Source: Candidatus Woesearchaeota archaeon (lineage in GTDB: Archaea > Nanobdellota > Nanobdellia > Woesearchaeales > GW2011-AR15). Taken from it: DNA of 5,349 nucleotides. The stretch is taken from contig JAMPXQ010000099.1 of assembly GCA_023701075.1 (NCBI GenBank), forward strand, positions 1-5,349, written 5' to 3'. The stretch's first letter is position 1, and every line of letters begins with the position of its first letter. The translations under genes and the position numbers were made by a program. Below, one piece after another: positions 1 to 4,393 of the stretch. The notes below the pieces were generated by a model, which was given only the letters and a program-made list of their open reading frames with translations, ran no database searches and was not told the DNA's origin.

Positions 1-435
1 ATAATAATCTATTGCAATTCGCTGAGCGGAGCCATAGACCTAAAGAAGATACGGGAAGACAATAAGATAGAAATATTGACACCTTTAGATGTATATGCAC
101 AGATTGCGAACAGCTATAGATTGTTTGGCCTCATCGCTGCAAACTGCCAGAGCGCTGCAAACATAGAAAGGACGATAATCGGAGCGAACAATGATGCGAT
201 CGTCATAGGCATCGGGAACCTGAATATCGTGAATGAGATAGAGAGAGGAGGACGGCCGATCGATATCATCAGGAGGCATAATGTCGTTGAACTATGCAAT
301 GTGATTGCTGCATCAGGTGCAGAGATGATAATCTTGGGATGCACGCACTTCTCTTTCTTCCATGATGAACTAAAGAAGATGATCCCGCATATATTATTAG
401 AGCCTTCTGAAGAGATGGGGAAAAGATTAAGATGA
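1..435 (+). CDS. Asp/Glu racemase superfamily protein (MurI/aspartate racemase-like), 5'-truncated by window edge
   Basis: The frame is open from base 1, so this is the C-terminal 144 residues of a protein whose start lies outside the window. Family members are usually 220-270 residues long. These enzymes interconvert L- and D-aspartate or glutamate in the cytoplasm without cofactor, using two cysteines. Both can be seen: the first in the motif YCNS (Cys5 of the fragment, bases 13-15), the second in GCTHF (Cys114, bases 340-342). Their separation of 109 residues fits the roughly 110 known for MurI and archaeal aspartate racemase. The segment LFGLIAANCQSAANIE matches the second-domain entry strand. 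GCTHF followed by SFF, rather than the YPLL usual in MurI, makes the substrate uncertain. Archaea lack bacterial peptidoglycan, so a D-amino-acid or related racemase role is as likely as cell-wall synthesis. An in-frame TTG at 76 is not the true start, because conserved sequence including Cys5 lies before it. The gene converges on the lipoprotein gene at 472-753. Confidence 0.85.
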   Translation: MIIYCNSLSGAIDLKKIREDNKIEILTPLDVYAQIANSYRLFGLIAANCQSAANIERTIIGANNDAIVIGIGNLNIVNEIERGGRPIDIIRRHNVVELCNVIAASGAEMIILGCTHFSFFHDELKKMIPHILLEPSEEMGKRLR

Positions 436-471
436 TTATCTTATAACTGAAGATATATGGCAGTTCGTGTT

Positions 472-753
472 TTAAGATTCAATGCCAATATCAAACAAGG
501 TGCATTCATTCTTTTCGCATCTTGCTTCCTTTGGGCAGTACATCTCGCATACCATAGGGACAGATTTGACCTTGTTTTTGTATTCCTTATTCACAGCTAC
601 AAATCCGCAGCATGAACTGATGCTCACAAGCGTGCAATCATCATCTGTTTCACAATATGTCATCTTTGGGTCTTCAAATGGAGGACTTTTCTTGAACGTG
701 CAACCTGATATTAATAGCATGCTGACCAAGAATACTAATATCATTTTTTTCAT
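472..753 (-). CDS. small cysteine-rich lipoprotein, function unknown
   Basis: A 93-residue protein. Residues 1-18 form a lipoprotein signal peptide: MKKM, a hydrophobic core, then the lipobox LISGC with the lipidated Cys at 18. The mature part should be tethered to the outer face of the membrane. It holds eight cysteines (34, 40, 48, 49, 69, 73, 79, 84) in the pattern C-x5-C, CC, then C-x3-C-x5-C-x4-C, suggesting a small disulfide-stabilised domain. The segment CETDDDCTLV followed by CC resembles small secreted Cys-rich proteins of bacteria and archaea that have no assigned function. The start at 753 is supported by a TATA-like box 27 bases upstream, which predicts a leaderless mRNA. The 36-base gap to the convergent racemase gene has no clear terminator. 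The real-gene call rests on the clean lipobox, cysteine pattern and promoter; the function is unknown. Confidence 0.8.
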   Translation of the reverse strand: MKKMILVFLVSMLLISGCTFKKSPPFEDPKMTYCETDDDCTLVSISSCCGFVAVNKEYKNKVKSVPMVCEMYCPKEARCEKNECTLFDIGIES

Positions 754-774
754 ATGAGATTCATATCATCTTAG

Positions 775-784
775 CTATTTAATC
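775..784 (-). promoter_or_regulatory. TATA-like box for the Cys-rich lipoprotein gene (472-753)
   Basis: Read on the minus strand this is GATTAAATAG, centred about 27 bases before the ATG at 753. Transcription would start at or next to the ATG, giving a leaderless mRNA. Confidence 0.55.
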
Positions 785-805
785 ATTGCGATGACTTCAG
801 TCCCA

Positions 806-1081
806 TCACTCTTTTTTTAAGAGCTTCTTTTTCTGGTATATTTTAAACAGAATCAGGCCTAGGATAATACCTACCAATGCTCCAGCATAAAGGCCGAACT
901 GTGCGCAGGATTCATAGCCTCTTAATCCAAACATATGGCAGCAGAAGCATCCGCATGTCCCTATCGGCGGCTGGTCACAGCTGTTCCCGCCATATGAAAT
1001 GAAGATGAAAAATCCTATGATACCAAAAAGTATCATACTTATGACCGCACTTGAAATCTGGAAAAATAATCTGTTTTTCAT
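806..1081 (-). CDS. small two-helix membrane protein with a cysteine-rich extramembrane loop, function unknown
   Basis: A 91-residue protein with two predicted membrane helices, about residues 7-29 and 62-80. The loop between them (30-61) carries six cysteines (35, 43, 45, 47, 48, 59), including CGCFCC at 43-48 followed by H49. The C-terminal tail is strongly basic (QKKKLLKKE), so by the positive-inside rule both termini should be cytoplasmic and the Cys loop should face outward. That loop could bind metal or form disulfides; both ideas are inference. I recognise no family. The start at 1081 is supported by a TATA-like box about 26 bases upstream and MKN at the N-terminus. The gene lies 52 bases upstream of the lipoprotein gene at 472-753, but each has its own promoter-like box, so they need not form an operon. 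Confidence 0.75.
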   Translation of the reverse strand: MKNRLFFQISSAVISMILFGIIGFFIFISYGGNSCDQPPIGTCGCFCCHMFGLRGYESCAQFGLYAGALVGIILGLILFKIYQKKKLLKKE

Positions 1082-1100
1082 GTGTTGCTTGAATCAATCC

Positions 1101-1112
1101 ATATCATAAATG
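1101..1112 (-). promoter_or_regulatory. TATA-like box for the two-helix membrane protein gene (806-1081)
   Basis: On the minus strand the sequence is ACATTTATGATA, with its AT core centred about 26 bases before the ATG at 1081. This predicts a leaderless transcript. Confidence 0.5.
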
Positions 1113-1157
1113 TCTATACTTTTTCTCAAACCAAAACTATGAATATACAAAAATACC

Positions 1158-1469
1158 TTATTTGCAGTATCCTTTCTGCACCAGTTTTCCATCTTCTCTC
1201 AATACGCCACCTGTACCCCCAAGGCCAAACTGATTCATGTAGATATACCTATCTTTTGAATCAGCAAATTCATACACCTGGCTCTCATTGAACGGAGGGA
1301 AGCCTTTTTCTTCTGCAAAATACTCCTTGAAGAATGTGATCGCCTGAGCCCTGTTCTCCACTTTTTCATCAAAATCATAGAGCTCAGCATCCGGACAATC
1401 GATGACTGATGAGCAGCCAGAGATAGATATAATCGTAATAATAACTGTCAAAATCATGATTTTTTTCAT
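1158..1469 (-). CDS. small lipoprotein, function unknown
   Basis: A 103-residue protein. Residues 1-19 are a lipoprotein signal peptide: MKKIM, an Ile/Thr-rich hydrophobic core, and the lipobox SISGC with the lipidated Cys at 19. The mature part has only two more cysteines, Cys25 and the penultimate Cys102, which could form one disulfide linking the two ends. Acidic and aromatic residues are frequent (for example FFKEYFAEEKGF at 46-57). A glycine-rich turn, GLGGTGGV (82-89), lies before the C-terminal GYCK. I recognise no named family. The start at 1469 is preferred over Met5 because it keeps the complete n-region and lies 26-27 bases from an excellent TATA box. The genes on both sides are on the same strand with separate promoters. 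Confidence 0.78.
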   Translation of the reverse strand: MKKIMILTVIITIISISGCSSVIDCPDAELYDFDEKVENRAQAITFFKEYFAEEKGFPPFNESQVYEFADSKDRYIYMNQFGLGGTGGVLREDGKLVQKGYCK

Positions 1470-1489
1470 GATGCTCTATAATGGACTAT

Positions 1490-1502
1490 GGTATATATAC
1501 TT
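1490..1502 (-). promoter_or_regulatory. strong TATA box for the lipoprotein gene (1158-1469)
   Basis: The palindromic core GTATATATAC (1491-1500) is preceded on the minus strand by an A-rich stretch suited to a BRE. Its centre lies 26-27 bases before the ATG at 1469, so the mRNA is predicted to be leaderless. It is the best TATA match in the window. Confidence 0.65.
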
Positions 1503-1547
1503 TTTTAATCTTAAATGGGTCAAACTCAGAGAATCAATAAGCTTCTG

Positions 1548-2126
1548 TCATTTGACTTTCAGCAGACCGCGAAATCCCCTTGCTGCATAGTAAGATTCTG
1601 CGCCGTTGTGATAGACGAAGACATGACCAAAGCGACGGTCGCAGAAGAGCGCGCCGCCTTGTTTCCTTATCTGTATAGGCGTCTTCACCCAGCTTGATGT
1701 CTTTGTATCGAACTCTCCAATCCTCTGCAGTTCCCTATACTCTTCTTCTGTCAAAATCTCGATTTCCATTGCAGCTGCAACGTCTACTGCATTATCTTTT
1801 GGCCTATTCTCCTTCCTTGACTGCAATGCTTCTTTGTCATAACAGAGGCTTCTCCTGCCTGATGGGCTTTCCTTTGAGCAATCATAGAAGATGCATTCAC
1901 CAGTCTTCTTGTCATGCTTGATGACATCAGGCTCTCCGCCAGTTCTCTCCATCTCGCTGAGCGACCATAATTTTTTTTGGTCAGCTTCCAGCATTGCCTG
2001 CACTTTTGCCCATTCAAGGCCTTTATGGCGGTCCATGTTTTTCTCAAAACGGGATTTCATGACATTGATTATGTCATCCTGCTGTTTTTGCGATAATCTC
2101 TTTGAGTCCTGCACTTTTTCTTTCAT
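1548..2126 (-). CDS. DUF4256 family protein
   Basis: A 192-residue soluble protein that I recognise as DUF4256, a full-length single-domain family found in bacteria and some archaea whose function is not established. Conserved blocks, in order, are RFEKNMDRHKGLEWAKVQA (26-44), LSEMERTGGEPDV (56-68), YDCSKESPSGRRSLCYD (81-97), and the C-terminal block running from GGALFCDRR (157-165) through VYHNGAESYYAARGFRG (171-187). The family's invariant-looking Cys, His, Glu and Arg residues are all present and there is no truncation or frameshift. The start at 2126 is supported by an SD sequence 9 bases upstream. Unlike its neighbours, this gene has a short 5' untranslated leader holding a perfect hairpin. 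It is transcribed divergently from the AHSA1-domain gene. Similarity to bacterial relatives allows for past transfer, but base composition matches the left half of the window. Confidence 0.92.
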   Translation of the reverse strand: MKEKVQDSKRLSQKQQDDIINVMKSRFEKNMDRHKGLEWAKVQAMLEADQKKLWSLSEMERTGGEPDVIKHDKKTGECIFYDCSKESPSGRRSLCYDKEALQSRKENRPKDNAVDVAAAMEIEILTEEEYRELQRIGEFDTKTSSWVKTPIQIRKQGGALFCDRRFGHVFVYHNGAESYYAARGFRGLLKVK

Positions 2127-2128
2127 CT

Positions 2129-2147
2129 TGCATCACACCTTGATGCA
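2129..2147 (-). promoter_or_regulatory. perfect hairpin carrying the SD in its loop, in the DUF4256 gene leader
   Basis: Read on the minus strand: TGCATCA, loop AGGTG, TGATGCA, then two bases and the ATG at 2126. The 7-bp stem is perfect, and its 5-base loop contains the SD core, AAGGTG being at 2136-2141. The predicted transcription start (about 2145) falls in the 5' arm. The dyad could therefore be an RNA hairpin presenting or hiding the SD, or a DNA operator across the start site. Confidence 0.5.
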
Positions 2148-2165
2148 TATAATATGAGGGCCTAT

Positions 2166-2178
2166 GATTTATAAAATC
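2166..2178 (-). promoter_or_regulatory. TATA box for the DUF4256 gene
   Basis: The core TTTATAAA is centred near 2171, about 45 bases before the ATG. It predicts a start near 2145 and a leader of roughly 18 bases. The core is palindromic, so it could also fire toward the + strand. Confidence 0.6.
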
Positions 2179-2290
2179 TAGTTTTAACTTTCTAAGATGA
2201 CTGAGTACCAGGTGAATCCTATGAACCTGATGAATGATGCATCGGAATGATAAACAACATAGCAGATAACCTCTAAAATGACTTAAAGCA

Positions 2291-2302
2291 CATTTATTTA
2301 AA
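2291..2302 (+). promoter_or_regulatory. TATA box for the AHSA1-domain gene
   Basis: The sequence CATTTATTTAAA has its core centred about 26-27 bases before the ATG at 2324. The spacer has no SD, so a leaderless transcript is expected. Confidence 0.6.
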
Positions 2303-2323
2303 CATAATCATCTAGGCATCTTT

Positions 2324-2773
2324 ATGACAGACAACACCGTAACATTGCACCGAGTCCTAAAAGCAACCCCTGAGAAAGTATACCGTGCTTTCACAGACAG
2401 CACTGCCTATGCATCCTGGATCCCTCCTTATGGATTCTTATGCGTCGTCCATAAGATGGAAGTGCATGAAGGCGGGGAATATAAGATGTCATTCATCAAT
2501 TTCTCTACAGGCAATGCAAGTTCCTTTGGCGGAAGACTTTTAGAGATAAAGCCAAATGAATTCCTGAAATATACCGATAAGTTTGATGACCCAAACCTGC
2601 CAGGAGAGATGATAACTTCAGTATGGATAAAGAAGGTCTCTTGCGGCACTGAACTCAAGATCGTCCAAGAAGGCATCCCGTCAGTCATACCAACAGAGAT
2701 GTGCTACCTTGGATGGCAGGAATCTTTGGAGAAACTGGCAAAGCTGGTCGAGCCTGAGATCCCGGATGCATGA
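2324..2773 (+). CDS. SRPBCC / AHSA1 (activator of Hsp90 ATPase homologue 1-like) domain protein
   Basis: A complete 149-residue single-domain protein of the START/Bet v1-like fold. Landmarks of the AHSA1-like family are present in order: the N-terminal strand with R10 and the motif ATPEKVYRAFTD (14-25), the tryptophan turn YASWIPPYGF (29-38), the strand EVHEGGEYKM (46-55), GGRLLEIKPNEFLKYT (69-84), and the C-terminal helix beginning GWQESLEKLAKLVE (130-143). The fold makes a deep hydrophobic cavity. Family members are used as small-ligand binders or stress and chaperone-related proteins, and the ligand cannot be told from sequence. The length is typical (140-160). The start at 2324 is supported by the TATA spacing. 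The gene ends 49 bases before the nuclease-like gene, which has its own promoter, so co-transcription is not required. Confidence 0.9.
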   Translation: MTDNTVTLHRVLKATPEKVYRAFTDSTAYASWIPPYGFLCVVHKMEVHEGGEYKMSFINFSTGNASSFGGRLLEIKPNEFLKYTDKFDDPNLPGEMITSVWIKKVSCGTELKIVQEGIPSVIPTEMCYLGWQESLEKLAKLVEPEIPDA

Positions 2774-2790
2774 CTATGTGTCCTATAAGA

Positions 2791-2801
2791 ATGTTTATAT
2801 C
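2791..2801 (+). promoter_or_regulatory. TATA box for the nuclease-like gene (2823-3260)
   Basis: The core TTTATAT (2794-2800) is centred 26 bases before the ATG at 2823. It sits in the 49-base gap after the AHSA1-domain gene and implies a separate, leaderless transcript. Confidence 0.6.
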
Positions 2802-2822
2802 TGAGAATGACAATCAATTTGT

Positions 2823-3260
2823 ATGGCAACAAGAGAGTCCAGTGATGAATTCTACATCTTGAACTTATGTGATGAAATATTACATGAGAAATCTATAAGA
2901 CAACATAGGTTTGATTTTCTTCTTGGTGATTTAGGGAAAAACGGCAGAAGGATTAAATTGCCCGTTGATGCATACTATCCAAACTTGAATTTAGTAGTTG
3001 AATATAAAGAAAGACAGCATGATGAAAGCGTACCTTTTTTTGACAAAAAAAATAGACTGACAGCCAGCGGAGTTCATCGTGGGAAACAAAGGGAACTTTA
3101 TGACCAACGAAGAAGAGATGAACTTAGGAAACATAAGATAAATCTGATAGAGATTTCCTGTGGTCTTTTTTATATCGATTCAAGGAAGAGATTAATAAGA
3201 GACAATGCAGATGGTAAAAATAAACTTCAGAAAATATTGTTGCCTTACATCAGGAAATAG
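2823..3260 (+). CDS. compact PD-(D/E)XK nuclease-like protein
   Basis: A complete 145-residue protein. The core region, residues 43-66, contains LPVDAYYPNLNLVVEYKERQH. It reads as a PD-(D/E)XK active site: D49, then a hydrophobic strand and E60-x-K62, with R64-Q65-H66 just after. A basic helix, YDQRRRDELRKH (93-104), and a hydrophobic strand, INLIEI (106-111), follow. This is the layout of Vsr/DUF559-type small nucleases, where a helix with conserved Arg or Lys packs next to the last strand. GVHRGKQRE (83-91) looks like another conserved patch. I have a general sense that similar LPVDAYxP...VVEYxERQH proteins are widespread, but I cannot name the family. Nuclease activity on DNA is inferred from the motif, and a defence or repair role would be a further step. 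No methyltransferase or partner gene is visible. Base composition drops sharply relative to the preceding gene (about 30% versus 50% GC in sampled blocks). Confidence 0.82.
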   Translation: MATRESSDEFYILNLCDEILHEKSIRQHRFDFLLGDLGKNGRRIKLPVDAYYPNLNLVVEYKERQHDESVPFFDKKNRLTASGVHRGKQRELYDQRRRDELRKHKINLIEISCGLFYIDSRKRLIRDNADGKNKLQKILLPYIRK

Positions 3261-3261
3261 C

Positions 3262-3278
3262 TCTTTTTTCTAGCTTTT
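3262..3278 (+). terminator. U-rich terminator after the nuclease-like gene
   Basis: Directly after the TAG at 3258-3260 comes CTCTTTTTTCTAGCTTTTC, with T6 at 3264-3269 and a second T4 tract. Oligo-U tracts without a strong stem are typical archaeal terminators. Confidence 0.5.
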
Positions 3279-3289
3279 CAAACTAATTG

Positions 3290-3452
3290 CATACAGCGAC
3301 TGTTGCGTTCTTATTATAGGACAGAAGGCTTAAAGCTGATATGATAATCTTCCAAGGAAGTGACTCCTGCAAGGATCGAGCACCGATGCAGAGTCGCGAG
3401 AGTGCAGAAGCCGTGCAGGTGGCAACGTCACATCGGGATGCAAAGCTTCCTT
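3290..3452 (+). ncRNA. putative structured RNA, copy 1 of a dispersed element (no known family recognised)
   Basis: A GC-rich island (about 60% in block 3361-3420) in very AT-rich DNA (about 13% in block 3481-3540), with no plausible gene. It aligns with 4257-4393 in the same orientation. In the best part (3324-3380) about 41 of 59 columns agree, including TAATCTT, GTGAC, TCCTGCAA and CGAG. Stems seen: 3309-3313 with 3317-3321; a closing helix AAGGAAG (3354-3360) with CTTCCTT (3446-3452); inside it TGACTC (3361-3366) with GAGTCG (3391-3396), then ATCG (3375-3378) with CGAT (3384-3387). CCGATG (3383-3388) is also perfectly complementary to CATCGG (3431-3436), which could form a pseudoknot or alternative fold. 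G-U pairs in the stems favour the + strand as the RNA. No convincing promoter lies just upstream, so it may be made by read-through or processing. The ends are approximate. A structured mobile repeat is the main alternative. Confidence 0.5.
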
Positions 3453-3605
3453 AGAAAAAAATGAATAAAATGCAAGGAGAACTTTGAAAACAAATTCAAA
3501 TAAATTATCTTTATAATCTAAAACAATAATTAAATCTATTTTTATCTGCAAGAAAATGCGTCTAAACAAAAATAATGCGTGAAGTCCACAACAATATAAT
3601 AATCC
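3453..3605. other. AT-rich intergenic spacer without recognised gene
   Basis: About 150 bases of A/T-dominated sequence separate RNA-like copy 1 from the end of the minus-strand orphan gene. I see no convincing ORF, RNA gene or repeat beyond low-complexity A and T runs. T-rich tracts on either strand could help stop transcription of the flanking convergent units. Confidence 0.6.
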
Positions 3606-3612
3606 AAAAAAT
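3604..3612 (-). terminator. U-tract after the 174-residue orphan gene
   Basis: On the minus strand, TTTTTT (3606-3611) follows the TAA stop (3615-3617) by three bases. Its form and position suit an archaeal oligo-U terminator. Confidence 0.45.
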
Positions 3613-3614
3613 AA

Positions 3615-4139
3615 TTACTGATATTTTGATGTTATTGGTGTCTTATTTGTGATCTTTGCGAGCGTATCTCCTGCAACTGCCCATATAGTATCTCCCCATG
3701 ATCTTGCAAAATCAGGAGTCTTTGGCAGCCCAAATCCAGTATACCAGTTGTTTGGATTTATTGATAAATTCTCTTTCTCAGGAACAGTCTCGTCTACAAG
3801 ATACTTTGCTACAAACATACTTCTTCTAGCACTATATTCAATTCCCATTGAAACAGAAAATCTTTGATCTCTTGATTTAGTAAGAAGATCTAGCATGGCT
3901 TCTCTTGAATTGGCATATTCTGGATCACGATGTGAAGGTAAATTTGGGTCTGTCATCTCTAGGTATACCTTTGACTGTTTTCCAGCCATATCTTCTACAA
4001 CTAATAGCAAGTTAGGTGTATAAGCATTAGAATGAACTGCAACATTGTGTTCAATACTTTTTACCCAGAGCGGAATTTCAGTTTGCTGACCATTGTGTTC
4101 TATTGCGCTTTCGAGCGAATTATTCATCGGAAAACTCAT
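3615..4139 (-). CDS. orphan 174-residue soluble protein, function unknown
   Basis: A complete ORF with no cysteines, no signal peptide and no membrane segment. The N-terminal part includes the strand-like stretch TPNLLLVVEDMAGKQSKVYLEM (split here: TPNLLLVVEDM at 41-51, KVYLEM at 57-62). The C-terminal third is rich in Trp, Gly and Pro (NNWYTGFGLPKTPDF, ARSWGDTIWAVAGD), suggesting a folded alpha/beta domain. I recognise no family or catalytic motif and assign no function. The start at 4139 is supported by GGTGAT, a perfect match to the archaeal anti-SD, 6 bases upstream on the minus strand (4146-4151), and by a TATA-like box at 4173-4184. The ATG at 4127 is a poorer alternative. The gene lies between two RNA-like elements that are in direct orientation to each other, and it is divergent from the orphan gene at 4508. 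Its composition is AT-rich. Confidence 0.75.
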   Translation of the reverse strand: MSFPMNNSLESAIEHNGQQTEIPLWVKSIEHNVAVHSNAYTPNLLLVVEDMAGKQSKVYLEMTDPNLPSHRDPEYANSREAMLDLLTKSRDQRFSVSMGIEYSARRSMFVAKYLVDETVPEKENLSINPNNWYTGFGLPKTPDFARSWGDTIWAVAGDTLAKITNKTPITSKYQ

Positions 4140-4145
4140 TGTTAA

Positions 4146-4151
4146 ATCACC
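4146..4151 (-). promoter_or_regulatory. Shine-Dalgarno site deciding the start of the 174-residue protein
   Basis: Minus-strand GGTGAT, perfectly complementary to the 3' end of archaeal 16S rRNA, ends 6 bases before the ATG at 4139. This supports 4139 over the in-frame ATG at 4127. Most genes in this window lack an SD. Confidence 0.6.
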
Positions 4152-4172
4152 ATTCAGGAGGTAAAAATATCT

Positions 4173-4184
4173 AGTATTTAAAGG
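4173..4184 (-). promoter_or_regulatory. TATA-like box for the 174-residue orphan gene
   Basis: On the minus strand the core is TTTAAATA, centred near 4178-4179. The predicted start near 4152 would leave a leader of about 13 bases that just includes the SD at 4146-4151. A second AT-rich tract at 4163-4171 is a possible alternative. Confidence 0.5.
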
Positions 4185-4216
4185 TTATTATATGTAACTA
4201 TTAATAAGTAGTTAAG

Positions 4217-4226
4217 CATTTATTAC
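4217..4226 (+). promoter_or_regulatory. possible TATA box for RNA-like copy 2
   Basis: CATTTATTAC, with the core at 4218-4225. A start about 26 bases downstream, near 4247, would lie just before the first stem of copy 2 (4254). No protein start follows at leaderless distance. Other AT-rich stretches nearby make this weak. Confidence 0.35.
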
Positions 4227-4253
4227 TGTTTCAAATTTGTTATTGAAATGATG

Positions 4254-4393
4254 GGACATAAGGATTGTTGTGTGTCCTTCGCAAGCGGAAGGGCTCGTGC
4301 TGGTAGGTAATCTTGCATGATGGTGACTTCCTGCAACAGCCGAGTAAGCTCGCATGGTCGGAGGAACGGAGGCATTTTTGAAAATGCTATCAT
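4254..4393 (+). ncRNA. putative structured RNA, copy 2 of a dispersed element (no known family recognised)
   Basis: A GC-rich island (about 55% in block 4321-4380) between two AT-rich divergent genes. It aligns with copy 1 from CATA (4257) onward, strongest over 4288-4344. Stems seen: GGACA (4254-4258) with TGTCC (4273-4277); CCTTC (4276-4280) with GAAGG (4288-4292), which competes for two bases with the first; closing helix ATGATGG (4317-4323) with CTATCAT (4387-4393, one G-U pair); inside it TTCCT (4328-4332) with AGGAA (4362-4366) and CCGA (4340-4343) with TCGG (4358-4361), separated by the bulge GCAACAG; and hairpin GCATTT, loop TTGA, AAATGC (4372-4387), sharing C4387 with the closing helix. 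A further hairpin TGCG-ATAC-CGCA (4406-4417) may extend the 3' end. It is unlikely to be a leader of the gene at 4508, which has its own TATA box. The ends are approximate. Confidence 0.5.

Noticed and set aside
482..757. Plus-strand 91-codon ORF
   Set aside because: It lies antisense almost exactly over the Cys-rich lipoprotein gene, whose lipobox, Cys pattern and promoter are convincing.
1784..2047. Minus-strand 87-codon ORF in another frame
   Set aside because: It lies wholly inside the recognised DUF4256 gene and is a shadow frame.
2428..2688. Minus-strand 86-codon ORF
   Set aside because: It is antisense to the recognised AHSA1-domain gene, with no signals of its own.
3035..3052. T7-GAC-A8 inverted repeat inside the nuclease-like gene
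   Set aside because: It encodes the in-frame stretch VPFFDKKN, so it is explained by AT-rich coding sequence and is not a terminator.
3335..3350. Box C/D guide RNA reading of copy 1 (CTGA and TGATAA-like motifs)
   Set aside because: The order and spacing of C, D', C' and D boxes are not met and the motifs are not kept in copy 2.
3404..3436. H/ACA guide RNA reading of copy 1 (ACA near 3430)
   Set aside because: There is no ACA at the equivalent place in copy 2 and no clear paired pocket-and-box arrangement.
3330..3569. Minus-strand 79-codon ORF across RNA-like copy 1
   Set aside because: It overlaps the structured element and AT-rich spacer, has no promoter or SD at its start, and its composition shifts abruptly in the middle. 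It is not homologous in frame to the ORFs over copy 2.
3555..3580. Repeated AATGCGT (3555-3561 and 3574-3580)
   Set aside because: Only seven bases repeated twice in low-complexity DNA, with no array, so not a CRISPR or meaningful repeat.
4155..4162. Plus-strand SD-like AGGAGGT
   Set aside because: No start codon with a usable frame follows at SD distance, so it appears to be coincidental.
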